DNA of 64,000 bases from Hydrogenophaga sp. 2FB (GTDB taxonomy: Bacteria; Pseudomonadota; Gammaproteobacteria; Burkholderiales; Burkholderiaceae_C), in the NCBI RefSeq assembly GCF_005503365.1, contig NZ_SCML01000007.1:1-64000 (forward strand), in the 5' to 3' direction. Below, piece after piece: positions 34,601 to 42,662 of this stretch. Made by a program: the position numbers and the translations under genes. How positions within the stretch are numbered: position 1 is the stretch's first letter; each line of letters opens with the position of its first letter. The notes under the pieces are model-generated. The model was not told the DNA's origin. It was given only the letters and a program-made list of their open reading frames with translations, and did not search any database.

Positions 34601-35803
34601 TCAGTAGAGCAGGTGCGGCCTGCGGGCTTCTAGCCAGGCCGCTTCATCGGCCGCCGCTGCGCTCTCCAGCACCTCGGGCGCGGCCGACACGTCGTCCACC
34701 CACTCGCGCAACAACGGCCCGCCGTTGATGAGGTCGATCGCCAGGCGGTCGTGCTCGTACTCGTAAGGGAAGTCCCGCCACAGTGGGTAGTCGGGTGACT
34801 GCAGCCGAATGGCACGGAATGCCAGCGCCTGCAGCCGCCAGGGCTTGAAAGCCGCGTGGTCGTAGTGCGTGGGGTCTTCCACGTGGATCTGCACGCCGGC
34901 GCAGAGCTGCCCCACGTGTTTGTGGAAGGTGGGCTCGAAGAAGCACTCGCGCAACACGCAGCCTTGCAGCCACTGCGGGGCGATGCGCTGCATGTCGGCG
35001 ATCAGTTGGCGCGTGTCGATGCCGGGCGCGCCAAACAGCTCCAGCGGTCGCGTGGTGCCGCGGCCTTCGCTGAGCGTGGTGCCTTCGAGCATCACGGTGC
35101 CCGCATACGCACGCGCCATCGACAGGTTGGCCGCGTTGGGGCTGGGGTTCACCCAGGTGCGGCCTTCGGGCCAGCCAAAGCCGGGCGCTGCCTCGGGCGC
35201 CCAGCCGCTCATGGTGACCACGCGGTATTCCACCTGCAAGCCCAGCGTGGCGATGAACCAGTGGCCGAGTTCGCCCATGGTCATGCCGTGGCGCATGGGC
35301 ATGGGGCCGGCACCCACGAAGCTTTCCCAGCCTTCGCGCAGCGTGAGGCCTTCGACCGGGCGACCCGCGGGATTGGGGCGGTCGAGCACCCACACCGCCT
35401 TGCCGTGTTTCGCGGCGGCCTCGAGCACGTAGCGCAGCGTGGTGATGAAGGTGTAGATGCGGCAGCCGAGATCCTGCAGGTCGACCAGCAGCACGTCGAA
35501 GTTCTGCATCATGGCGTCGGTCGGGCGGCGCACCGTGCCGTAGAGACTGAACACCGGGATGCCCAGACGCGGGTCGTTGAAGTCCGGCGACTCGACCATG
35601 TTGTCCTGCTTGTCACCGCGCAGCCCATGTTGCGGGCCGAAGGCCGCGCTGAGCTTCACATCGGGCAACGCGGCCAGTGCGTCCAGCGAATGCGTGAGAT
35701 CGCGCGTGACCGAAGCCGGGTGGGCGAGCAGGGCGACGCGGCGGCCTTTGAGCGGCGCGCGCAGGGCAGGGTCTTGCAGGAAACGTTCGATGCCGTATTG
35801 CAT
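34601..35803 (-). CDS. NamZ-like exo-beta-N-acetylmuramidase (DUF1343)
   Basis: The 400-residue protein belongs to the former DUF1343 family, now linked to NamZ, which releases N-acetylmuramic acid from the ends of peptidoglycan fragments. Conserved stretches: AAFGPQHGLRGDKQDNM (~53-69), LVDLQDLGCRIYTF (~104-117), VLDRPNPAGRPVEG (~141-154) and the catalytic-region SEGRGTTRPLELFGAPG. Bacillus NamZ is secreted, but this protein has no signal peptide, so it probably acts on muropeptides inside the cell. It is convergent with glmM and eleven bases downstream of the DOMON-like gene on the same strand. Confidence 0.85.
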   Translation of the reverse strand: MQYGIERFLQDPALRAPLKGRRVALLAHPASVTRDLTHSLDALAALPDVKLSAAFGPQHGLRGDKQDNMVESPDFNDPRLGIPVFSLYGTVRRPTDAMMQNFDVLLVDLQDLGCRIYTFITTLRYVLEAAAKHGKAVWVLDRPNPAGRPVEGLTLREGWESFVGAGPMPMRHGMTMGELGHWFIATLGLQVEYRVVTMSGWAPEAAPGFGWPEGRTWVNPSPNAANLSMARAYAGTVMLEGTTLSEGRGTTRPLELFGAPGIDTRQLIADMQRIAPQWLQGCVLRECFFEPTFHKHVGQLCAGVQIHVEDPTHYDHAAFKPWRLQALAFRAIRLQSPDYPLWRDFPYEYEHDRLAIDLINGGPLLREWVDDVSAAPEVLESAAAADEAAWLEARRPHLLY

Positions 35804-35814
35804 GGGGTCTTCAG

Positions 35815-36390
35815 TCAGTTCAGGGGCGAGGCCAGCCGCAGGGCGCGGCCGTCGGGATGGTGGAAGTCGGGGCGTTCGCCCGGGTGGTGCAGCGCCCAGT
35901 AGCTCAGGCGGCCGTCGCGCTCCTCGATCACGGCGCTCAAGCCGATGTGGAGCACCGAAGGGCTGCGGGGCAGGGCGGTCACGGGCACGCGGGCGGTGAG
36001 CGTGAGCGCGCGGGGTGTGGTGTCGATCAACGGAGGGGGCATCGGCAGCGCCGGCTCGCGCGCTTCGGCGGCGCTATCGCGTTCGCGCTCCGCGCTGAAC
36101 CGGTAGGCCGCCCATTGGCTCGATGGTGAGAAATTGAATTCGCGGTAGGCCGCCTCACCGGTTGCGGCCACAAAGGCCTCGAAGCAGGTGTGTTGCCACA
36201 GGCCATCGGTGGGTGTGGGGGCCGCCGGCGCCGGGATGCGCAAGGCCGCGGTGTCACCGCTCAGCGTGTAGCGCAGCCGCAAGGCTTCGCCATGGGCACG
36301 CAATTCCACCGAGAGTGACAGGGCCACACCGACCGGCGTGGCGGGATGGCAGCGCAGCTGGGCGCGAAGAAGGGCAGAGCTGGGATTCAC
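35815..36390 (-). CDS. DOMON-like domain protein
   Basis: The 191-residue protein matches a bacterial DOMON-like family: a beta-sandwich with LRYTLSGDTAALRIP, DGLWQHTCFEAFVA (~62-75), YREFNFSPSSQWAAYRF (~81-97) and a C-terminal SYWALHHPGERPDFHHP. DOMON folds bind heme or sugars; the ligand here is unknown. There is no signal peptide. It precedes the NamZ-like gene by eleven bases, so both may take part in cell-wall sugar recycling. Confidence 0.75.
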   Translation of the reverse strand: MNPSSALLRAQLRCHPATPVGVALSLSVELRAHGEALRLRYTLSGDTAALRIPAPAAPTPTDGLWQHTCFEAFVAATGEAAYREFNFSPSSQWAAYRFSAERERDSAAEAREPALPMPPPLIDTTPRALTLTARVPVTALPRSPSVLHIGLSAVIEERDGRLSYWALHHPGERPDFHHPDGRALRLASPLN

Positions 36391-36551
36391 AGCCCCGCAT
36401 TCTGGCAGGCCGACGTGGCCCGTCCGGTTGTCACCAAAACTTCATGCGATTGCCACATGAGATACATGCCCGGTTCGCACACTGCCTGTTCATGACCACA
36501 GCTTCATCTACCTCGGCGCCCATGAGCGGCGCATTGCTTCAGGAGCATGCC

Positions 36552-37397
36552 ATGAAAGAACTGCCCACCCCCACGCTGGACCTCTCGCCGGTCGCCTTGC
36601 CACGGGGGTCACTTCATCCCCGCCCGGTTTTCACACCGACGCCCGCGCCCGCTGCCAGCGGCGGCATCGATGTCTCGTGGGCGCGCCATCTGGACGAGGT
36701 TCGTGAAGCGCAGCGCCTGAGATTCAATGTCTTTGCCAACGAAATGGGTGCGCGCCTGCCGCAGCAGGTGCCCGGCCACGACGTGGACCTGTTCGACGAT
36801 TTCTGCGAACACCTGCTGGTGCGCGATGCCACCAGCCGCGAAGTGATCGGCACCTACCGCGTGCTCACCCCCGCGCAGGCCCAACGTGTGGGCAGCACCT
36901 ACAGCGACACCGAGTTCGACCTTACGCGCCTGCGCCAGGTGCGCGAGCGCATGGTGGAGCTGGGCCGCAGCTGCGTGCACCGCGATCACCGCCATGGCGG
37001 CGTGATCATGGCGCTGTGGGGTGCGCTAGCCGAGTTCATGGTGCGCAACGGGCTCGACACCATGATCGGCTGCGCCAGCATCCCCATGCAACACGAAGGC
37101 CCACACGGCATCGTGGGCGGCGGCCATGCGGCGGCCAGCATCTGGCGGCAGGTGAAGGAAAACCACCTCGCGCCGATCGACTTCCATGTGCGGCCCCGCT
37201 TGCCGCTGCCGGTGGATCAACTGGACGACACGCTGAATGTGGAGCCGCCCGCGCTCATCAAAGGCTATCTGCGCCTGGGCGCCAAGGTGCTCGGCCCACC
37301 GGCCTGGGACCCGGACTTCAACGCCGCCGACCTGCCGATGCTCATGCGCATCTCGGACTTGCCGGCGCGTTACCGCAAGCACTTCCTGGGAGCCTAG
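36552..37397 (+). CDS. GNAT-fold N-acyltransferase (OlsB / PEP-CTERM-associated type)
   Basis: The 281-residue protein has a proline-rich N-terminus (~1-45) and an acyltransferase domain of the Acetyltransf_5 type: EVREAQRLRFNVFANEMGA, DDFCEHLLVRD, IGTYRVLTP and VELGRSCVHRDHR. OlsB-type enzymes transfer 3-hydroxyacyl groups from ACP to ornithine, the first step of ornithine lipids. ATG 36552 has GGAG (36542-36545) six bases upstream, which rejects ATGs 36492 and 36522. It is the first of three same-strand genes with a metallophosphoesterase and a glycosyltransferase. This suggests phosphorus-free lipid synthesis, an inference from context. Confidence 0.78.
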   Translation: MKELPTPTLDLSPVALPRGSLHPRPVFTPTPAPAASGGIDVSWARHLDEVREAQRLRFNVFANEMGARLPQQVPGHDVDLFDDFCEHLLVRDATSREVIGTYRVLTPAQAQRVGSTYSDTEFDLTRLRQVRERMVELGRSCVHRDHRHGGVIMALWGALAEFMVRNGLDTMIGCASIPMQHEGPHGIVGGGHAAASIWRQVKENHLAPIDFHVRPRLPLPVDQLDDTLNVEPPALIKGYLRLGAKVLGPPAWDPDFNAADLPMLMRISDLPARYRKHFLGA

Positions 37398-37399
37398 AG

Positions 37400-38299
37400 A
37401 TGCGCGCCGCGCTCGACGTTCTCGGTGGCTGGGCGGTCAAGTCCGGTCTGCCGGATGCGCACGGCGTCTGGGCCGCTGGTGGTGGCGGTGACGACGATGC
37501 CCACGAACCCTCCGAACGCGCCCGCTACCGGGCCGTTTTCATTTCCGACCTGCACCTGGGCACCGCCGGATGCCAGGCCCGTCCGCTGCTGGACTTTCTC
37601 AAGCACCACCCCAGCCACACGCTGTACCTGGTGGGCGACATCATTGACGGCTGGCAGCTGCGCCGCAAATGGTATTGGCCGCAGGCGCACAACGACGTGG
37701 TGCAGAAGCTGCTGCGCCGCTCGCGCAAGGGCTGTCGCGTGGTGTTCGTGCCGGGCAACCACGACGAGTTCGCGCGCCAGTTCGACGGCCACAACTTCGG
37801 TGGCATCGAGGTGGCGAACGAGGCCGTGCACACCACCGAGGACGGCCGCCGTCTGTGGGTGGTGCACGGCGACCACTTCGACGGTGTGATCCAGTGCGCC
37901 AAGTGGCTGGCCTACCTGGGCGACAACGCCTACGAACTCACGCTGCGCCTGAACCGGCACCTGAACTCGCTGCGCGCACGACTGGGCCTGCCGTACTGGT
38001 CGCTCTCGCAATACCTCAAGCACAAGGTCAAGAGCGCGTTGAACTACGTGACCGACTTCGAGCGCGCCGTGGCCGCCGAAGCGCGCTCGCGCGGCTACCA
38101 GGGTGTGGTCTGCGGCCACATCCACCGCGCGGAGATGCGCCACATCGACGGCACGCTGTATTGCAACGACGGGGACTGGGTGGAGAGCCTGACGGCCCTG
38201 GTGGAGCACATGGACGGCCGGCTCGAACTGGTGCACTGGGGCGAGGGTGTCGCACCGGTGCCCTCACACGAGGAGCGGGCCGAGCGCCAACTGTCTTGA
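37400..38299 (+). CDS. Metallophosphoesterase (PlcP / LpxH-like)
   Basis: The 299-residue calcineurin-type phosphoesterase shows all five metal motifs: ISDLHLG (48-54), GDIIDGW, GNHDE, VVHGDHFD and CGHIH. It is usually annotated as UDP-2,3-diacylglucosamine diphosphatase. The longer N-terminus, the YWSLSQYLKHKVK segment and its pairing with a GT4 glycosyltransferase resemble PlcP, the phospholipase C-like enzyme that breaks down phospholipids under phosphate starvation. Which substrate it uses cannot be settled by reading. It starts two bases after the acyltransferase stop, so co-translation is likely. Confidence 0.85.
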   Translation: MRAALDVLGGWAVKSGLPDAHGVWAAGGGGDDDAHEPSERARYRAVFISDLHLGTAGCQARPLLDFLKHHPSHTLYLVGDIIDGWQLRRKWYWPQAHNDVVQKLLRRSRKGCRVVFVPGNHDEFARQFDGHNFGGIEVANEAVHTTEDGRRLWVVHGDHFDGVIQCAKWLAYLGDNAYELTLRLNRHLNSLRARLGLPYWSLSQYLKHKVKSALNYVTDFERAVAAEARSRGYQGVVCGHIHRAEMRHIDGTLYCNDGDWVESLTALVEHMDGRLELVHWGEGVAPVPSHEERAERQLS

Positions 38300-38330
38300 A
38301 TCGAACACAACAAACACAGGGAGACACCGC

Positions 38331-39428
38331 ATGAAGATACTGATCGTGACCGACGCCTGGCAACCCCAGGTCAATGGTGTGGTGACCACCCTGGTGGAGC
38401 TGGTGCGCGAACTGCAAGCCCTCGGCCACGAGGTGGTGGTGATCCAGCCGGGCCAGTTCCGCACGCGGCCTTGCCCCGGTTACGCGGGTATCGACATCGC
38501 GCTGTTCCCCGGCCGCCGCTTGCGCGCCTTGATGGACGCGGCCGAACCGGATGCCATCCACATCGCCACCGAGGGCCCGCTGGGCTGGGCCGCGCGGCGC
38601 CATTGCCTGCGCCGCCAGCTCGCTTTCACCACCGCCTTTCACACCAAGTTCCCGGAAATCCTGCACGCCGCGCTGGGTGTTCCGCTGTCGTGGGGCTATG
38701 CGCTGTTTCGCCGGTTTCACCGGCCCAGCAGTGGCGTGATGGTGCCCACCGATGGCGTGCTCGACATGCTCAAGGCGCGCGGCTTTCGCCACCTGCGTGC
38801 CTGGACGCACGGCGTGGACACGCGCCTGTTTTCGCTGACGGACCCACCCACCCCCTACGCGATGCTGGGCCCGCTCGCGCGTCCTGTCAGCCTCTTCGTG
38901 GGCCGAATTTCCTACGAGAAGAACATCGACGCCTTCCTGAGCCTCGATGTCCCGGGCAGCAAAGTGGTGTGTGGCGTGGGGCCGCTGGCGTCGACGTTGC
39001 AACAGCGCTACCCCAACGTGCACTGGCTCGGTGTGCTGCCGCGCCACGAGCTCGCCAAGGTGTATGCCGCCGCCGACGTGTTCGTGTTCCCCAGCCGCAG
39101 CGAGACCTTTGGCCTGGTCATGCTCGAGGCCATGGCCTGCGGTGTGCCCGTGGCCGCCTACCCGGTGGACGGGCCGCTGCAGGTGATCGGCGAGAGCCGC
39201 GCGGGCGCTTTGCGCGAAGACCTGCACGAAGCCTGGATGGACGCGCTCAAGGTCAAGCGCCACGAAGCGCGCGACCGCGCATTGCACTTTGGCTGGGGCC
39301 GGGCGGCCGAGTTGTTCGTCTCGCACCTGAGCGTGCTCGGCAGTCCGCGCCGCCAGCGACCCCGTGTGGGCGCTGCGCATTCCAGCAAAGAGACGCTGTC
39401 ACACAAAAGTTGTCCGGTCGTTGAATAA
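38331..39428 (+). CDS. GT4-family glycosyltransferase (Agt-like)
   Basis: The 365-residue retaining glycosyltransferase has the two Rossmann halves of GT-B enzymes: MKILIVTDAWQPQVNGVVTT at the N-terminus and the C-terminal nucleotide-sugar site SETFGLVMLEAMACGVPV with the EX7E motif. Enzymes of this branch add hexose or glucuronate to diacylglycerol or to phosphatidylinositol. Following a PlcP-like gene, it fits Agt, which makes glycolipids that replace phospholipids. AGGGAG precedes ATG 38331. It ends eight bases before ppk1, tying the set to phosphorus metabolism. Confidence 0.82.
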   Translation: MKILIVTDAWQPQVNGVVTTLVELVRELQALGHEVVVIQPGQFRTRPCPGYAGIDIALFPGRRLRALMDAAEPDAIHIATEGPLGWAARRHCLRRQLAFTTAFHTKFPEILHAALGVPLSWGYALFRRFHRPSSGVMVPTDGVLDMLKARGFRHLRAWTHGVDTRLFSLTDPPTPYAMLGPLARPVSLFVGRISYEKNIDAFLSLDVPGSKVVCGVGPLASTLQQRYPNVHWLGVLPRHELAKVYAAADVFVFPSRSETFGLVMLEAMACGVPVAAYPVDGPLQVIGESRAGALREDLHEAWMDALKVKRHEARDRALHFGWGRAAELFVSHLSVLGSPRRQRPRVGAAHSSKETLSHKSCPVVE

Positions 39429-39436
39429 TCGCCTTC

Positions 39437-41509
39437 ATGAGCGGCAACAACCCCTATCAGAAGACCCTGTTTCTCGATCGCGATCACAGCATCCTCGCCT
39501 TCAACGAGCGCGTCATGGACTGGGCGCGACGGCCCGACGTGCCTTTGCTCGAGCGCCTGCGCTACCTGAGCATCGTGTCGAGCAACCTCGACGAATTCTT
39601 CGAAGTGCGTGTAGCCCCGCACCTGACCGCGGCCCGGGCCAACGAACAGCGCGGCCCCTACACCGCCCAGACCTACGAGCAGCTGTCGCTGGAAGTGCAT
39701 GCGCTGGTAGCGCAGCAGTACGCCATCTACAACGACGAGTTGTTGCCCCTGCTGGAGAAGAAGGGCATCAAGATCATTTCCCACGGCGAGCGCAACCCGC
39801 GCCAGCGCCGCTGGGTGAAGGACTTCTTCGTGAAGGAAGTGCAACCGCTGCTGATGCCCGTGGGGCTGGACCCCGCGCACCCGTTTCCGCAGGTGGCGAA
39901 CAAGTCGCTCAACTTCATCGTGCGCCTGAGCGGCAAGGACGCCTTCGGCCGCGAGAACGAGATCGCTATCGTGAAGGTGCCGCGCATCCTGCCGCGCTTC
40001 TTTCGCATGCCGCCGGTCAAGGGATCCAGGCAGACGCACTTCGTCTCCATCTCCAGCCTGATCCGCTCGCACCTGAGCGACCTGTTCCCCGGGCGCCAGG
40101 TCACGGAGTTTTCCCAGTTCCGCGTCACCCGCCACTCCGATCTCGCGGTGGATGAGGAAGAGGTGAAAAACCTGCGCACCGCCTTGCGCAAAGGCCTGCA
40201 GCAGCGCCACTATGGCCAGGCCCTGCGGCTGGAGGTGTCGGCCGGTTGCTCGCTCTACCTTTCCAACTTTCTGCTGGCGCAGTTCGGCCTTGTCGAGCAC
40301 GACCTGTACCGCGTGTCCGGGCCGGTCAACCTGGTGCGGCTCAACCAGCTGATCGACAAGGTCGACGTGCCCTCGCTGCACTTCGAGACCTACAACGCCG
40401 GCTGGCCCGTGCAGCTGCATCCCGGAGAGTCGTACTTCGATCGGCTGAAAAAGGGCGACGTGCTGATCCACCAGCCCTACGAGAGTTTTGATGCGGTGCT
40501 CGCGTTTCTGCGCGAAGCCGTGGAAGACCCGGACGTGCTGGCCATCAAGCAAACCATCTACCGCACGGGCGCCAAATCCGAGCTCATGGACCTGCTGCGC
40601 GAAGCCGTGCGCCGGGGCAAGGAAGTGACGGCCGTGGTGGAGCTCAAGGCGCGCTTCGACGAAGAGGCCAACATCAACTACGCCGAGCGGCTGGAGTCGG
40701 TGGGCGCGCAGGTGGTGTATGGCGTGGTGGGCCTGAAGACACACGCCAAGATGCTGCTGGTCACGCGGCGCGAGGCCCAGGGCCTGCGCCGCTATGCGCA
40801 CATCTCCACCGGCAACTACAACCCCGGCACCGCGCGCCTCTACACCGACCTGAGCTACCTCACGGCCGACGATGCGCTCACCGCCGACCTGGAACACATC
40901 TTCCTGCACCTGGCCAGCCAGAACCGCCTGCCCAAGCTCAACAAGGCGATGATCGCGCCCTTCCACCTGCACAAGGCGATGCTCGACAAGGTGGACGCGG
41001 CGGGCGCGGCAGCCCGGGCGGGGCAGGACGCGCGGATCATCCTCAAGATGAACGCGCTGACCGACGAGCCGCTGGCGCGCGCGCTGGCCGGGGCCTCGCA
41101 GCAGGGCGTGAAGATCGACCTGATCGTGCGCGGCGCCTGCATCCTGCCGGCCCAGGTGCCCGGCTTTACCGACAACGTGCGCGTGCGCTCCGTCATCGGC
41201 CGCCTGCTGGAGCATTCGCGGGTGTTCTATTTCCGCACCGGCGAGGTGGAAGAGCTGTGGCTCTCCAGCGCCGACTGGATGAACCGCAACATGCTGCGCC
41301 GCATCGAACTCGCGTGGCCCGTGACCGACGCGGCGCTGCGCCACCGCCTCATCGAAGAATGCCTGCTGGCCTACATGCACGACACCAAGGACGCCTGGCT
41401 GCTGCAGCCCGATGGCCGCTATGTGCCCGCGGGTGCCCTGGAGCGGCCCGGCACGGTGCTGCACTCGGCGCAGGTCAGTCTGATGGCCCGCTACGGCGGC
41501 AAGGGATGA
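39437..41509 (+). CDS. ppk: Polyphosphate kinase 1
   Basis: PPK1 builds polyphosphate from ATP reversibly. The 690-residue protein has the N-domain with ERLRYLSIVSSNLDEFFEVRV (~36-56), the head domain, and the two phospholipase D-like catalytic halves. H436 in GLKTHAKM is the expected autophosphorylated histidine (E. coli H435); the second site is in RVFYFRTG. Length matches the family. It starts eight bases after the glycosyltransferase gene and 20 bases separate its stop from the sixA start. Confidence 0.97.
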   Translation: MSGNNPYQKTLFLDRDHSILAFNERVMDWARRPDVPLLERLRYLSIVSSNLDEFFEVRVAPHLTAARANEQRGPYTAQTYEQLSLEVHALVAQQYAIYNDELLPLLEKKGIKIISHGERNPRQRRWVKDFFVKEVQPLLMPVGLDPAHPFPQVANKSLNFIVRLSGKDAFGRENEIAIVKVPRILPRFFRMPPVKGSRQTHFVSISSLIRSHLSDLFPGRQVTEFSQFRVTRHSDLAVDEEEVKNLRTALRKGLQQRHYGQALRLEVSAGCSLYLSNFLLAQFGLVEHDLYRVSGPVNLVRLNQLIDKVDVPSLHFETYNAGWPVQLHPGESYFDRLKKGDVLIHQPYESFDAVLAFLREAVEDPDVLAIKQTIYRTGAKSELMDLLREAVRRGKEVTAVVELKARFDEEANINYAERLESVGAQVVYGVVGLKTHAKMLLVTRREAQGLRRYAHISTGNYNPGTARLYTDLSYLTADDALTADLEHIFLHLASQNRLPKLNKAMIAPFHLHKAMLDKVDAAGAAARAGQDARIILKMNALTDEPLARALAGASQQGVKIDLIVRGACILPAQVPGFTDNVRVRSVIGRLLEHSRVFYFRTGEVEELWLSSADWMNRNMLRRIELAWPVTDAALRHRLIEECLLAYMHDTKDAWLLQPDGRYVPAGALERPGTVLHSAQVSLMARYGGKG

Positions 41510-41529
41510 ACATGACGGAGGACCGAACC

Positions 41530-42012
41530 ATGGACCTGATCCTCTGGCGGCATGCCGAGGCGCACGACCACCCCGATGTGCAGACTGGCCTGCCCGGCGA
41601 TGCGACCGACCTGGCGCGCCGGCTCACACCGCGCGGCGAAAAGCAGGCCGCGCGCATGGCAGGTTGGCTCGATCGCCAGTTACCCGACGGCGCGCGCATC
41701 TGGAGCAGCCCGGCGGTGCGCTGCGAGCAGACGGCGCTGGCCATGGGGCGCAAGTTCAAGATGCGCGAGGAGCTGTCACCGAACAGCGACCCACTCGCGC
41801 TGCTGGAGCTGGTGCAGTGGCCGAAAGGCAAATCACCGGTGGTGGTGGTCGGCCATCAGCCCACGCTGGGCCGGGTGGTGTCGCGCCTGCTCGGCTTGAA
41901 GGACGAGGATTGCTCGGTGAAGAAGGGTGCCGTGTGGTGGCTGCGCCACCGCGAACGCGATGGCACCGGCCAGACGATTCTGGTCACGGTGCAAACACCT
42001 GAATTGATCTAG
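41530..42012 (+). CDS. sixA: Phosphohistidine phosphatase SixA
   Basis: The 160-residue histidine phosphatase has LILWRHAEAHDH at its N-terminus with catalytic H8, SSPAVRCEQTA, and the second His in VVVGHQPTLGR. SixA removes phosphate from histidine-phosphorylated proteins such as ArcB and NPr in E. coli. ATG 41530 is chosen because GGAGG (41517-41521) is eight bases upstream; ATGs at 41506 and 41512 are closer to the ppk stop but lack a site. Gene order ppk-sixA-ppx suggests a role in phosphate homeostasis. Confidence 0.88.
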   Translation: MDLILWRHAEAHDHPDVQTGLPGDATDLARRLTPRGEKQAARMAGWLDRQLPDGARIWSSPAVRCEQTALAMGRKFKMREELSPNSDPLALLELVQWPKGKSPVVVVGHQPTLGRVVSRLLGLKDEDCSVKKGAVWWLRHRERDGTGQTILVTVQTPELI

Positions 42013-42013
42013 A

Positions 42014-42571
42014 TCACGCAGCCGCAGTTGCCGTAGGGCGCTTGGCGGCGGTCTTGGCGGCCACCTTGGTGGCAGGCGCGGCCTTCCTGGCGACAGGTTT
42101 GGCCACTGCCTTGCTCGCAGGCTTTGCAGGGGCCTTGGTTGCCGTCTTCACCACGGGCTTGACCGTGGACTTCACGGCGGTTTTGACCACGGGCTTCACC
42201 GCTGCTTTGGCCACAGGCTTTGCTGCAAGTTGGGCCGCGGGCTTGACGGCGGCCTTGACCACGGGCTTCAACAGCTTTTTCGCGGGCGCTTTTGCTGGCG
42301 CCTTGACCACGGGCTTGGTGCTCGCCAGGGTAGGGCGGCCCGTCTTGAGTGTTGGCACGGCGGCGATGGCGGCCTTGTAGGCGGCATCGGTCAGGCTTTG
42401 CAGTGCCATCAGCCCCGCGCGCAGCAACTCGCTCTTCTTCACGCTGGTGCCCAGTGCAATGGCGCGCGTCTTGAGCGCATCGATCGCGGCGAACTCGTTT
42501 TTGGGAATCGTGAAACTGTCGCGCACCAGCTTGGGTTTCTTGTTGCTGATCTTGCTGTTCTGACTGGCCAT
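42014..42571 (-). CDS. Histone H1-like Ala/Lys/Pro-rich protein with N-terminal DNA-binding-like segment
   Basis: The 185-residue protein has two parts. Residues ~10-60 (KLVRDSFTIPKNEFAAIDAL, VKKSELLRAGL) look like a ribbon-helix-helix or related DNA-binding segment. Residues ~75-185 are repeats of Lys, Ala, Pro and Val (PVVK, KPVAK, KTAVK) as in H1-like AlgP/BphNP proteins. It is very basic and should bind DNA non-specifically. The repeat tail tends to vary in length between strains. It is convergent with sixA, their stops adjoining, and lies 91 bases beyond the ppx stop on the same strand. Confidence 0.78.
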   Translation of the reverse strand: MASQNSKISNKKPKLVRDSFTIPKNEFAAIDALKTRAIALGTSVKKSELLRAGLMALQSLTDAAYKAAIAAVPTLKTGRPTLASTKPVVKAPAKAPAKKLLKPVVKAAVKPAAQLAAKPVAKAAVKPVVKTAVKSTVKPVVKTATKAPAKPASKAVAKPVARKAAPATKVAAKTAAKRPTATAAA

Positions 42572-42662
42572 GAAAGGGCTCCGGGATAAATTGGGAGTCC
42601 GATTTTAAACGGTATATACGGTTTATACGAATATGACAACAGCGTGACAAACGCCGTGCAGC

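Noticed and set aside
39390..39412. Pho box before ppk (CTGTCACACAAAAGTTGTCC)
   Set aside because: The two TGTC elements are 14 bases apart rather than 11, and they lie inside the end of the glycosyltransferase gene.
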